Counted from the stretch's first letter, positions 18,816 through 26,361 are shown. The stretch is DNA of 41,938 bases from Thiocapsa sp. (GCF_022340925.1 NZ_JAJDNA010000059.1:1-41938), one strand, 5' to 3'. Notes: generated by a model not told the origin, from the sequence alone. Numbers and translations: made by a program.

Positions 18816-18838
18816 CCTCGGGCCGTTCGGCCCCGAGG
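18816..18838 (+). terminator. First hairpin downstream of glnA
   Basis: CCTCGG..GCC and GGC.CCGAGG arms form a GC-rich stem with one bulged base and a GTTC loop, 7 bp after the glnA stop. There is no T-run directly after it. Confidence 0.45.
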
Positions 18839-18853
18839 TTCTCGGCCGGTCCG

Positions 18854-18877
18854 CGAAGCCCCCTCGCCGGGGCTTCG
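18854..18877 (+). terminator. Second hairpin downstream of glnA, likely intrinsic terminator
   Basis: CGAAGCCCC (18854-18862) and GGGGCTTCG (18869-18877) are perfect 9-bp arms around CTCGCC, followed by TCCGTTCT, a weak T-rich tail. Together with the first hairpin it probably separates glnA transcription from the downstream genes. Confidence 0.6.
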
Positions 18878-18924
18878 TCCGTTCTGGCTTGAGCGGTGGT
18901 GGGCTGCTCGGCTATGCTTCGTGG

Positions 18925-19443
18925 ATGACAAGACAACTCATTGTCTCGATCGGTTTTTTGGCCGCCGCGGCCGCGCACGCCGACATCTATCGTTGGGTCG
19001 ACGCTGAAGGCCGGACGCATTTTTCCGATCGCCGTCCACCCGAAAACGCAGTGCGCCTCACGATGCCCGAGACGCACCCAGGCACCGTATCCACCGGCGC
19101 TTCCGAAGACTCGCCATACTCCGCCCCCGGCCTTGGGCCGTACGCGACCTTCGCCATCGTGGTTCCGGCCGCCGGCGCCGTGCTGGAGCAAGCGACCCCC
19201 GTGCTGGCGATCAGCCTGCAGTTGGATCCGCCGCTCCTTGAGGGACATCGCCTCGAGCTGCTCCTCGACGGCCGCCCAGTCGCCGTGGATGCAGGGTCGG
19301 CGCAGGCCCATACGCCAGACATCGATTTTGGAGCACATCGGCTGCAGGCCCGTGTGATTGATCGGCTCAATGCGGTGCTGGCTGCGACACCGGTCCATGC
19401 GTTCGAGCTACGCCAATCCCTTCCCCCGGGGGTCATCCCCTAG
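18925..19443 (+). CDS. DUF4124-containing exported protein
   Basis: A 172-residue protein starting at ATG 18925 with a signal peptide (MTRQLIVSIGFLAAAAAHA, cleaved before DIYRW). The mature N-terminus DIYRWVDAEGRTHFSDRRPP is the classical DUF4124 motif (W-D..G..H.SD..P), found in many gammaproteobacterial envelope proteins of unknown function. The rest (VVPAAGAVLEQATPVLAISLQLDPP...LLLDGRPV) looks beta-rich, like an Ig-type fold. A DUF4124 gene between glnA and ntrB is, as I recall, a recurring arrangement in gammaproteobacteria, so the neighbourhood is probably conserved rather than accidental. No enzymatic residues are evident. An in-frame upstream ATG at 18889 is possible but would spoil the signal peptide. 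Confidence 0.82.
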   Translation: MTRQLIVSIGFLAAAAAHADIYRWVDAEGRTHFSDRRPPENAVRLTMPETHPGTVSTGASEDSPYSAPGLGPYATFAIVVPAAGAVLEQATPVLAISLQLDPPLLEGHRLELLLDGRPVAVDAGSAQAHTPDIDFGAHRLQARVIDRLNAVLAATPVHAFELRQSLPPGVIP

Positions 19444-19768
19444 GAGCCTAGATCGGTGTCCTCCCGACGGTGCGCGGCGCCCGATCGGAGAGATCCCTTC
19501 ATGTCGACGGCCAACCTCGGCGAGCCCCTACGGGACCTCGGGGGCGGCGCCTGTGCGGGCGAGATCCAACCGAGAGGTCTTGCTCGAACATGGTATGAGT
19601 CTTGCCTTCCGATTGGGAATACAATTGAGAGGACGATCAGCAGACCTCGTTGATTGACTGGTTTCGTTTTTCAGTGATCACGCCCTGCGGGCCAATTGGT
19701 AACCGGAAATCTCCCGTCTTCGCCCCGGCAGTCTTTGCCGCACACTCGTCGGCGGTTCGGATGAGACC
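19444..19768. other. 325-bp gap before ntrB
   Basis: No gene is supported here. A possible sigma54-like element lies at 19591-19604, and an AT-richer part at about 19610-19680 may carry the ntrBC promoter. No NtrC dyad as good as that upstream of glnA is visible. Confidence 0.45.
19591..19604 (+). promoter_or_regulatory. Possible sigma54 element upstream of ntrB
   Basis: TGGTATGAGTCTTGC has GG and GC separated by 10 bp and a good TTGC half, but the -24 half is imperfect (TGGTAT against TGGCAC). No NtrC dyad is close by. Tentative. Confidence 0.25.
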
Positions 19769-20851
19769 ATGAGCATACAGACTGCCTCTAAGCCGGCCCT
19801 CGAGCGGACGATTCTCGATCACCTCAACACCGCCGTGATGCTCTTCGACAAGACCCTGCGCCTCTTGTATCTGAACCCGGCGGCCGAGATGCTTTTCGAG
19901 GTCAGTGCCCGGCACATGGTCGGCCATCACGCGGTGACGCTGCTCCCCTGCCCCGACGACCAGGTCGAGGAACGCCTAATGGAGGCCCTCAGATCGAGGC
20001 ACCCCTTCACCGAGCGCGAGGTGAATGTGATTGCGGCCGATGGACGCACCAAGACGGTGAACTGCACGGTCCTGCCATTGCACCATTTCGATGCAGATGA
20101 CCAGATTTTGGTCGAGCTGACTCAGGTGGACCGACAGCTTCGAATCAATCGCGAGGAGCACCTGCTCTCCCAGCATCAAGCCACGCAGGCATTGATTCGC
20201 GGGCTGGCTCACGAGATCAAGAATCCGCTCGGCGGCTTGCGCGGCGCCGCGCAGCTCCTCGAGCAGGAGCTCCCCGACGCAGGACTGCGCGAGTACACAC
20301 GGATTATCATCGAGGAGGCGGATCGGCTCCAGGACCTGGTTAACCGAATGATCGGCCCCAGTCGCTTACCGCGACGGGCGTCGGTCAACATCCACCATGT
20401 GCTGGAGCACGTCCGCGGGCTCATCCTGGCCGAATCGCCGAACGGCCCCCGGGTGCTCCGCGATTACGACCCCAGCATCCCGGATTTCATCGCCGACCAG
20501 GACCGCCTGATTCAGGCCTTTTTGAACCTTGCCCGCAATGCGGCTGCAGCCGCGGGGCTCGAGGGGCACATTGAGCTGCGCACGCGTGTGCTGCGCCAAT
20601 TCACCATCGGAAACCGTCGTCATCGTCTCGTTCTCCAGGCACAGATCCGCGACGATGGCCCTGGCATTCCGCAGGAAATTGAAGACAGTATCTTTTTTCC
20701 AATGGTATCGGGGCGCCAAGGTGGGACTGGACTGGGTCTCCCGATCGCACAAGAGCTCATCAACCGACACGGAGGCCTGATCGAGTGCGAGAGTCGCCCA
20801 GGCGACACCACGTTTTTCGTCTATCTGCCGTTGGAGACCGAGCATGAGTAG
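19769..20851 (+). CDS. ntrB: Nitrogen regulation sensor histidine kinase NtrB
   Basis: NtrB (GlnL, NRII) phosphorylates or dephosphorylates NtrC according to the state of the PII protein. The 360-residue cytosolic protein has an N-terminal PAS domain (about 10-125, beginning ILDHLNTAVMLFDKTLRLLYLN), the H-box LAHEIKNPLGGLRGAAQLL with phosphoacceptor His148, an N-box around NLARNAAAAA (253-262), G1 DDGPGIP (295-301) and G2 GGTGLGLPIA (318-327). No membrane segment is present, as expected for NtrB. Its end overlaps the ntrC start by 8 nt, so the pair is translationally coupled. It probably controls the sigma54 promoter upstream of glnA. Confidence 0.95.
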   Translation: MSIQTASKPALERTILDHLNTAVMLFDKTLRLLYLNPAAEMLFEVSARHMVGHHAVTLLPCPDDQVEERLMEALRSRHPFTEREVNVIAADGRTKTVNCTVLPLHHFDADDQILVELTQVDRQLRINREEHLLSQHQATQALIRGLAHEIKNPLGGLRGAAQLLEQELPDAGLREYTRIIIEEADRLQDLVNRMIGPSRLPRRASVNIHHVLEHVRGLILAESPNGPRVLRDYDPSIPDFIADQDRLIQAFLNLARNAAAAAGLEGHIELRTRVLRQFTIGNRRHRLVLQAQIRDDGPGIPQEIEDSIFFPMVSGRQGGTGLGLPIAQELINRHGGLIECESRPGDTTFFVYLPLETEHE

Positions 20852-22271
20852 GGCGTCCAGGGTCTGGGTCATCGACGACGACAGGTCCATCCGTTGGGTT
20901 CTCGAGCGTGCGTTGCGCAAGGCCGACATGCATGTCACCTGCTTCTCCAACGGCGTCGGCGTCATGGAAGCCCTCGAGCGAGAGCAGCCGGATGTGATCC
21001 TCACCGACATCCGCATGCCCGGGATCGACGGGTTGGATCTCCTGCGACAGATCGCCGCGCGCTATCCCGGCCTGCCCGTGATCATCATGACCGCCCACTC
21101 CGATCTGGACAGCGCGGTGTCCGCGTTCCACGGAGGTGCCTTCGAGTATCTGCCAAAGCCTTTCGACCTCGACGAGGCCGTCGGACAAGTCAATCGTGCC
21201 TGCCGACGCGGTCGGGACGAGCGACCGGAAGAGATGGCGATCGCCACAGGTCCGGATATCATTGGCGAAGCACCGGCAATGCAGGAGGTCTTTCGCGCCA
21301 TCGGCCGACTCGCCCGCTCCAATATCACCGTGCTGATCAACGGCGAATCGGGTACCGGCAAGGAGTTGGTGGCCCGCGCCCTTCATCGCCATAGCCCGCG
21401 CAGCGATCGGCCCTTCATTGCACTGAACATGGCGGCGATCCCCCGTGATCTCCTGGAATCAGAGCTGTTCGGCCACGAGCGCGGGTCATTCACCGGCGCC
21501 CAAAACCGTCGCGAGGGTCGTTTCGAGCAGGCCGACGGTGGAACCCTGTTCCTCGATGAGATCGGCGACATGCCGGCCGAGCTGCAGACCCGGCTCTTGA
21601 GAGTGCTGGCCGACGGCGAGTTCTACCGGGTTGGCGGCGTCGCGCCGACACGAGTCGACGTGCGCATCATCGCGGCGACGCACCAGAACCTTGAAGACCT
21701 CGTTCGCCAGGGTCGTTTTCGCGAGGATCTCTTCCATCGCCTCAACGTCATCCGCATCCATCTGCCGGCCCTGCGTGACCGGCGCGAAGACATCCCCCTC
21801 TTGATGCGCCACTTTCTTGCACAGGCGGCCATGGAGCTGTCATGCGAGCCAAAGCTGCTCGCGCGCAGCGCCATCGATCGCTTGAAACGGCTGGACTGGC
21901 CAGGCAATGTCCGTCAACTCGAGAACACGGCCCGTTGGGTCACGGTGATGGCATCGGGTAAAGAGATCCATGCCGAGGATTTGCCCCCGGAGCTCAACGC
22001 ATCGTTTTCCGAGCCGGTCCGCGACGAGCCGTGGGAATCGGTATTTCGCCGCTGGGTCCGCTACAGCCTGAAGCAGGGCCAAGGAGCGCTGCTCGATACC
22101 GCGCTGCCGGCCTTCGAGCAGATCTTGATCCAAACGGCTCTGGAGCATACCGGCGGGCGGAGACAGGAAGCGGCACGCTTGCTCGGCTGGGGTCGCAACA
22201 CACTGACCCGCAAGATCAAAGAGCTCCAGCTCGACATCGACACCGATCCCGGGGATGTCGCGGAGGGGTGA
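20844..22271 (+). CDS. ntrC: Nitrogen regulation response regulator NtrC
   Basis: NtrC (GlnG, NRI) is a sigma54 activator that binds enhancers such as GCACCA-N3-TGGTGC. The 475-residue product has a receiver domain with acidic pocket DDD (11-13), phosphoacceptor Asp55 in LTDIRMPG and Lys105. The AAA+ domain has Walker A GESGTGKE (167-174), sigma54-contact loop GSFTGA (214-219; a known variant of GAFTGA), and Walker B FLDEIGD (236-242). The C-terminal Fis-type helix-turn-helix ends AARLLGWGRNTLTRKIKEL. It overlaps ntrB by 8 nt. Length is close to E. coli NtrC (469). It is probably the regulator of glnA in this window. Confidence 0.96.
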   Translation: MSRASRVWVIDDDRSIRWVLERALRKADMHVTCFSNGVGVMEALEREQPDVILTDIRMPGIDGLDLLRQIAARYPGLPVIIMTAHSDLDSAVSAFHGGAFEYLPKPFDLDEAVGQVNRACRRGRDERPEEMAIATGPDIIGEAPAMQEVFRAIGRLARSNITVLINGESGTGKELVARALHRHSPRSDRPFIALNMAAIPRDLLESELFGHERGSFTGAQNRREGRFEQADGGTLFLDEIGDMPAELQTRLLRVLADGEFYRVGGVAPTRVDVRIIAATHQNLEDLVRQGRFREDLFHRLNVIRIHLPALRDRREDIPLLMRHFLAQAAMELSCEPKLLARSAIDRLKRLDWPGNVRQLENTARWVTVMASGKEIHAEDLPPELNASFSEPVRDEPWESVFRRWVRYSLKQGQGALLDTALPAFEQILIQTALEHTGGRRQEAARLLGWGRNTLTRKIKELQLDIDTDPGDVAEG

Positions 22272-22383
22272 TGGGTAGCCCGCGCGGCTGAACAGACCCA
22301 TCGCGAGCCGGTGCGTCCGCAATATGCGGCGAGCCGCGTCTCAGCCGACACCTGAAACGCAACGCGAAGACCCGGAGGATGAA

Positions 22384-22782
22384 GTGGACAGCATCAGCAT
22401 CGATCTGAAGGGCTCGGAGATCTCGTCCATCGAGCTGGCCGGCGGGCATCTGCGAATCCATTTCTCCCGCGCCTATCTCATCAAGACCATGACGGGCTCA
22501 CACGAGCGGACGCGCTGGTGGCAAGCCGGAGACTTGGTGATCGACGACGCCGAACCCTTGTCACCCATTCCGGCGGGCCCGATCGTATGCCTGGGCGGCG
22601 ACATCGACGAGAACATCTACACGTATAGGGACATGCTTCCGGTCCCGCTCGTGAGCCGGGGTCATGCGCGCTGTGAGCTTCGGCTCGACGGGGAACCGAA
22701 GGCCTTCGTGGCAGAAGGAACGGGAATCAGGCTGGAGATGCGCGACACGCCCAGGTACATCGAGCATCTTCGCAGCACCTGA
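22384..22782 (+). CDS. Small protein of unknown function downstream of ntrC
   Basis: I do not recognise this family. From a GTG at 22384, preceded by a strong GGAGG (22374-22378) at 5-nt spacing, it encodes 132 residues. An in-frame ATG at 22324 would add 20 hydrophilic residues but has no ribosome-binding site. The sequence has no signal peptide or membrane segment. It alternates short beta-like stretches (SISIDLKGSEISSIELAGGH, LRIHFSRAYLIKTMT) with a central RTRWWQAGDLVID and ends RDTPRYIEHLRST. The strand-rich pattern suggests a small beta-sandwich or barrel with a possible binding role. It is 112 bp after ntrC, same strand, so possibly co-transcribed. Confidence 0.65.
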   Translation: MDSISIDLKGSEISSIELAGGHLRIHFSRAYLIKTMTGSHERTRWWQAGDLVIDDAEPLSPIPAGPIVCLGGDIDENIYTYRDMLPVPLVSRGHARCELRLDGEPKAFVAEGTGIRLEMRDTPRYIEHLRST

Positions 22783-22833
22783 GGTCGTCTACCGGGCCAG
22801 GCGCGCGAGCGGAGTGCGGAATCGCATGACCTG

Positions 22834-22854
22834 CGGCCCACCCGGCGCAGGTGG
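22834..22854. terminator. Hairpin between convergent small genes
   Basis: GCCCACC (22834-22840) and GGTGGGC (22848-22854) are perfect 7-bp arms around a 7-base loop, in the 136-bp gap between two converging genes. It lacks a T-run, so this is a structural suggestion. Confidence 0.35.
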
Positions 22855-22918
22855 GCAGCCGACACATCGCCCGCCCGAGCAGATCGGCTCGGACAGGCGC
22901 CGTCACGAATGGGATCGA

Positions 22919-23143
22919 TCAGTTGCGCGAGGAGCCCACGATCTCGTGGGCGATGTCCACAACGCGGTTTGCCATGTCGAGATAGTCTTGACGATAGTTC
23001 ACCAACAAGCCGTCCGTCGCCGCCCAGTAGTCCTTCCCGGAGACCCCGTGCGCATGCTCGTAATCGATGAACTGCTTCTGCATCTCAAGCATCTTCTCGA
23101 TCAGCTCTTGTTTTTCCTTTTTCAGCGCGGCGATGTCGCTCAT
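22919..23143 (-). CDS. Small helical protein of unknown function
   Basis: A 74-residue protein that I do not recognise. The first 30 residues (MSDIAALKKEKQELIEKMLE and on) form a strongly charged amphipathic helix with coiled-coil character. A second helical part contains GKDYWAATDGLLVNYRQDYL and DMANRVVDIAHEIV. There is no signal peptide or membrane segment. The ATG at 23143 has a GGGGGA 7 nt upstream; an ATG 6 nt earlier (23149) is also possible. The gene has a clear promoter of its own (23209-23239) with an extended -10, which supports real expression. It is convergent with the unknown gene after ntrC and divergent from trmL. Structural, regulatory or partner-binding roles are all possible. 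Confidence 0.72.
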   Translation of the reverse strand: MSDIAALKKEKQELIEKMLEMQKQFIDYEHAHGVSGKDYWAATDGLLVNYRQDYLDMANRVVDIAHEIVGSSRN

Positions 23144-23208
23144 GCTCATGTCCCCCAAGGGATTGAAGGCCGAAGATAGACGGCGAGGTTAGAAGTTACG
23201 AAAATCGT

Positions 23209-23239
23209 AATATAGCATGCTCCGCCGAGCGACGGTCAA
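23209..23239 (-). promoter_or_regulatory. Promoter of the small helical protein gene
   Basis: On the minus strand, TTGACC (23234-23239) and TATATT (23209-23214) are separated by 19 bp. The -10 is preceded by TGC, an extended -10 motif, which can offset the long spacing. It lies about 66 bp upstream of the start codon. Confidence 0.5.
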
Positions 23240-23252
23240 CCGCCTACCGGCC

Positions 23253-23267
23253 GTCTGACAGGCTCCA
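23253..23267 (-). repeat. Short dispersed repeat, weak copy
   Basis: TGGAGCCTGTCAGAC on the minus strand resembles the repeats at 26474-26492 and 11045-11064, differing at one position of the CTGTCGGAC core. It lies just upstream of trmL. Confidence 0.3.
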
Positions 23268-23277
23268 AACGAGTTAG

Positions 23278-23763
23278 ATGTTCGACATCATCCTGTACGA
23301 GCCCGAGATCCCGCCCAACACGGGAAACGTGATGCGGCTTTGTGCCAATGCCGGGGTCCGTCTCCATCTCATCGAGCCGCTCGGCTTCCAGTTGGAGGAC
23401 CGGCTGCTGCGGCGTGCAGGACTCGACTATCCGGACTGGGCGGATGTCCGAGTCTATGACTCGTACGCGGCCTTCCTCCGCGCGATACGACCGCCTCGCC
23501 TGTACGCGTTCACGACACGCGGCACAACAGTCTACACCACCCCGCGCTATCAAGGCGGCGATGCCCTGCTGTTCGGCCCCGAGACGCGCGGACTTCCGGA
23601 CAAGGTGCTCGCTCCCTTGCCCACGGAACGCCGGCTGTACATCCCGATGCGCCCGTGCAGCCGGAGCCTGAACCTCTCGAACGCCGTGGCCGTGGCCGTG
23701 TTCGAGGCCTGGCGCCAACAGGCCTTTGACGGGGCGGCTCAACGGTCAGTGGCCCCGGATTGA
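23278..23763 (+). CDS. trmL: tRNA (cytidine/uridine-2'-O-)-methyltransferase TrmL
   Basis: TrmL methylates the 2'-O of the wobble base (position 34) of tRNA-Leu isoacceptors using S-adenosylmethionine. The 161-residue protein is a minimal SPOUT-class enzyme. It begins MFDIILYEPEIPPNTGNVMR (N-terminal motif), has the SAM-binding knot segment LLFGPETRGLP (97-107) and the motif IPMRPCSRSLNLSNAVAVAVFEAW (122-145). Length agrees with E. coli TrmL (157). It is divergent from the small helical protein and convergent with gpsA across a 30-bp gap holding a hairpin. No clear ribosome-binding site precedes the ATG. Confidence 0.94.
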   Translation: MFDIILYEPEIPPNTGNVMRLCANAGVRLHLIEPLGFQLEDRLLRRAGLDYPDWADVRVYDSYAAFLRAIRPPRLYAFTTRGTTVYTTPRYQGGDALLFGPETRGLPDKVLAPLPTERRLYIPMRPCSRSLNLSNAVAVAVFEAWRQQAFDGAAQRSVAPD

Positions 23764-23767
23764 CCGC

Positions 23768-23783
23768 CGCCAGTCGGCTGGCG
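23768..23783. terminator. Hairpin between convergent trmL and gpsA
   Basis: CGCCAG (23768-23773) and CTGGCG (23778-23783) form a perfect 6-bp stem with a TCGG loop, filling the 30-bp gap between the two stops. A bidirectional terminator is plausible although no T-run follows. Confidence 0.35.
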
Positions 23784-23793
23784 ACGATCCGGA

Positions 23794-24798
23794 TCAATCG
23801 AATTCCGGTTTCGGCTCGCGCTCGAGCAACGCCCGGGTTGCGCTCTCCGGTGACACCTGGTCGTAGAGTACCCGATAGACCTGCTCGCAGATCGGCATCT
23901 CGATGCCCAACCGGTCTGCCAGCCGGTGGACGGCCAGCGCGGTGAGGACGCCCTCGACCTCCTGGCCGATTCGGGCCTGCGCATCAACGAGGCCCTCACC
24001 GGCGGCCAGGGCCAGCCCCAGCCGTCGGTTGCGCGACTGATCATCCGTGCAAGTCAAGACGAGGTCACCGATCCCGGCCAGTCCCATGAAGGTCTCTTTG
24101 CGACCGCCCAAGGCCGTCCCGACCCGGATCAGCTCCGCAAGCCCCCGCGTGATGAGAGCGGCGCGGGTATTGGCTCCGAAACCGAGGCCATCGGCAATCC
24201 CGGTGGCGATCGCGAGCACATTCTTGGCGGCTCCGCAGATCTCGACGCCGACGATGTCCGGGCTCGTGTAGGCACGAAAACGCTCCCCGTGCAGGAGCCG
24301 AGCGACGCGTTCCGCGAAGGCGGCGACCTGAGATGCGACCGTCACCGCCGTCGGCAAACCCCGCGCCACCTCGCGGGCAAAGCTGGGGCCCGACACCACC
24401 GCCAGCGGTCGCGCACCGAGAATCTCCTGGGCGACCTCGTGCAGGAGCACCCCGCTCCCGGGACAGAGGCCCTTGGTCCCCCAGGCGACACCCATCGAGG
24501 CCGGGATTCGTTTGGCCAATTGCTCCACGACCGCCCGAAATGCATGACTCGGCACCACGATCAAACAGTCGCTGACCCCCGCAAGCGCTTGTTCGAGCGA
24601 GTCGGTCGCAGTGATGGCGGTCGGTAGCGCAATGCCGGGAAGAAACTGCCGATTTTCCCGGTCTCGAAGCAAGGCCTCGATCTGCGCGGGCTCGTGCCCC
24701 CAGAGTCGCACGCGGTGCCCGTTGCGACAGAGCAGGACCGCAAGTGCCGTGCCCCAGGATCCCGCACCCAGGACCGCAACGCTGGAGCCGGCTGGCAT
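23794..24798 (-). CDS. gpsA: Glycerol-3-phosphate dehydrogenase [NAD(P)+]
   Basis: GpsA reduces dihydroxyacetone phosphate to sn-glycerol 3-phosphate, the backbone for phospholipids. From ATG 24796-24798 the product has 334 residues (E. coli 339). It has the Rossmann motif VAVLGAGSWGTALA near the N-terminus, VPSHAFR, the WGTKGL segment, SGPSFAREVARG and the catalytic-Lys region EICGAAKNVLAIATG (Lys192). A TTG at 24810 would overlap the secB stop as TTGA and add four residues; translational coupling through it is possible. It is the last gene of the rhodanese-secB-gpsA group, a common gammaproteobacterial order. Confidence 0.95.
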   Translation of the reverse strand: MPAGSSVAVLGAGSWGTALAVLLCRNGHRVRLWGHEPAQIEALLRDRENRQFLPGIALPTAITATDSLEQALAGVSDCLIVVPSHAFRAVVEQLAKRIPASMGVAWGTKGLCPGSGVLLHEVAQEILGARPLAVVSGPSFAREVARGLPTAVTVASQVAAFAERVARLLHGERFRAYTSPDIVGVEICGAAKNVLAIATGIADGLGFGANTRAALITRGLAELIRVGTALGGRKETFMGLAGIGDLVLTCTDDQSRNRRLGLALAAGEGLVDAQARIGQEVEGVLTALAVHRLADRLGIEMPICEQVYRVLYDQVSPESATRALLEREPKPEFD

Positions 24799-24806
24799 TG
24801 ACTGAC

Positions 24807-25292
24807 TCAATGTCGGCTCTGCTGGGCCGGCGTGTCGCCTTCGGCCCGCTGCGCCGCCTCACGTTGATGCTGGGCATAGAGTGCGTCGAAGCTCACGTGC
24901 TGCAGCACGAGCTGCGGGAAGCTTCCCTTGACCACCATGTCGGAGACAGCCTCGCGGGCGTAGGGAAAGAGAAGATTCGGGCAGTAGCCACCTAAGATCG
25001 GCCCGATCTCCTGCTCCGAGAAGCCGCTGATCGCGAAGATCCCAGCCTGTTGCACCTCGACGATAAAGGCCGTCTTGTCACCGAGCTTGGCCGAGACGGT
25101 CACCAGCAGAACCACTTCGTAGATGTGCTCCTGAATCTGATTGACCTTGGTGTTGAGATTAAGCTCGTGCGTGGGCTTCCACTCCCCGCGGAAGACATCG
25201 GGCGCGTTCGGGGACTCGAAGGACGCGTCCTTGATATAGACGCGCTGCACGGAGAGCTCTCGCTCCGGACGGGTATGCTCGTTTTCGGACAT
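24807..25292 (-). CDS. secB: Protein-export chaperone SecB
   Basis: SecB is a cytosolic tetrameric chaperone that keeps preproteins unfolded and delivers them to SecA. The 161-residue product has the family's core: ELSVQRVYIKDASFESPNAP, RGEWKPTHELNLNTK, YEVVLLVTVSAKLGDKTAFI and the GYCPNLLFPYAREAVSDMV segment. The C-terminal tail is rich in Gln, Ala and Arg. A ribosome-binding AGGAG lies upstream of the ATG. It lies between the rhodanese gene (81 bp) and gpsA. The glutaredoxin gene grxC often found between rhodanese and secB is absent here. Confidence 0.96.
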   Translation of the reverse strand: MSENEHTRPERELSVQRVYIKDASFESPNAPDVFRGEWKPTHELNLNTKVNQIQEHIYEVVLLVTVSAKLGDKTAFIVEVQQAGIFAISGFSEQEIGPILGGYCPNLLFPYAREAVSDMVVKGSFPQLVLQHVSFDALYAQHQREAAQRAEGDTPAQQSRH

Positions 25293-25373
25293 GCTGGGGC
25301 TCCTTGAGTTGGTCGTTCGAGTGGAGTCGAGGGTGGGGCGCGAGCCGGCCAGGCTCCGGCCACATCGCCTCGC

Positions 25374-25802
25374 TCAGCGCTTCTTGCGACTCAAGGGGAG
25401 ATTGGCCGCCTCCCAGGCCATGATACCGCCGCGCAGATTGAACACCCGCTCGAATCCCTCTTTCCGCAACTGGTGACAGGCCGCCGCCGACTGAGAGCCG
25501 GACCGGCAGTTGACGATGATCGGCTTGGCCTTGTGCTTCGTCAGCGTCGCGACCTGATTCTTGAAGCCGTTCATCGGGATATTGAGCGCGTTGATGATGT
25601 GGCCCTTCGCAAAGTCCGCCGCCGGTCGCACGTCGACCACCAGCGCGTCCTGATGGTTGATCATCTCGGTTGCCGCCAAGGGCTCCACGCTGCCCTTGCC
25701 GCCGATGATGACGTTGTGGGTCAGCAGCCCGATGATCACGACCAGCGCTAGGAAGAGGTACCAGTGGTTACCGACAAATTCGACGAGTTGGTCTACCAGC
25801 AT
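25374..25802 (-). CDS. Membrane-anchored rhodanese-domain protein
   Basis: Rhodaneses carry a persulfide on an active-site cysteine and transfer sulfane sulfur. The 142-residue product (ATG at 25802) has one N-terminal membrane helix (about 13-29, HWYLFLALVVIIGLLTH) and a single rhodanese domain with active-site Cys99 in the loop VNCRSGSQSA (97-106), plus the conserved DVRP and GHI motifs. The E. coli YibN protein has the same layout and the same position next to secB-gpsA. The frame extends upstream but without family support. A promoter is visible at 25933-25961. In a sulfur bacterium it may take part in sulfane-sulfur handling. The neighbouring ArsR-type gene upstream may sense the same chemistry. 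Confidence 0.9.
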   Translation of the reverse strand: MLVDQLVEFVGNHWYLFLALVVIIGLLTHNVIIGGKGSVEPLAATEMINHQDALVVDVRPAADFAKGHIINALNIPMNGFKNQVATLTKHKAKPIIVNCRSGSQSAAACHQLRKEGFERVFNLRGGIMAWEAANLPLSRKKR

Positions 25803-25932
25803 CGCTCTGCGATCTCGTTGGTTTATCAGCGTCGTCCAAACGCGGGTGGAGGTCGCGGGCCGGTTGGCCGGAGCGGCCGCAAACAGTGTCCCGAACGGCT
25901 TTCGGTGCCGTAGGAAGGATCCGAGGTGGCGA

Positions 25933-25961
25933 AGTATAAGGATGAGGGACCCAGGCGTCAC
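25933..25961 (-). promoter_or_regulatory. Probable promoter of rhodanese-secB-gpsA
   Basis: On the minus strand, GTGACG (25956-25961) and TATACT (25933-25938) are separated by 17 bp, just after the end of the ArsR-type gene and about 130 bp before the rhodanese ATG. The -10 box is good; the -35 box matches four of six. Confidence 0.4.
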
Positions 25962-25976
25962 CCCGCGAAGGTCGCA

Positions 25977-26345
25977 TCAGTGCGCGTGCTGACAGAAGAC
26001 CTCGCGCATCATGCCGATCAGACGAAGCGTGCGCCCGTCACTGACCCGGTAGTAAACGCGATTCGCGTCCTTTCGCGATGCCAGGATTCCCTTGTCGCGG
26101 AGGATCGCCAAGTGCTGAGAGATATTGCTCTGGGATGTCCCGACATGGTCGACGATCTCCTGGACGCTCACCTCCTGGTCACCCAGGGTGCACAAGATCT
26201 TGAGGCGAAGCGGATGGGACATGGCTTTGAGCGAGCGGGACGCCCGCTCGATATCGGCATCATCGGCGAACAGGTTAATCTCATCGTGGTCGCCCACCGG
26301 GTCGTTCAGGACTGGGCGGGAAGGCTGACTCATGTTGGTCACCAT
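25977..26345 (-). CDS. ArsR-family regulator with BigR/SqrR-type cysteine pair
   Basis: A 122-residue winged-helix repressor of the ArsR/SmtB family. It has SHPLRLKILCTLGDQEVSV, recognition helix region GTSQSNISQHLAILRDKGIL and the beta-wing RVYYRVSDGR. It lacks the CVC metal box of ArsR. Instead it has only two cysteines, Cys52 in LKILC and Cys118 in the C-terminal FCQHAH, 66 residues apart. BigR (Cys42/Cys108) and SqrR (Cys41/Cys107), which sense sulfide-derived persulfides by forming a tetrasulfide bridge, have exactly the same spacing and the same contexts (ILC and FC). I infer a reactive-sulfur sensor. The gene lies upstream of a rhodanese gene. A metal sensor using His residues at the C-terminus is the alternative. 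Confidence 0.85.
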   Translation of the reverse strand: MVTNMSQPSRPVLNDPVGDHDEINLFADDADIERASRSLKAMSHPLRLKILCTLGDQEVSVQEIVDHVGTSQSNISQHLAILRDKGILASRKDANRVYYRVSDGRTLRLIGMMREVFCQHAH

Positions 26346-26361
26346 CGTGGTCCTGCCTGAT

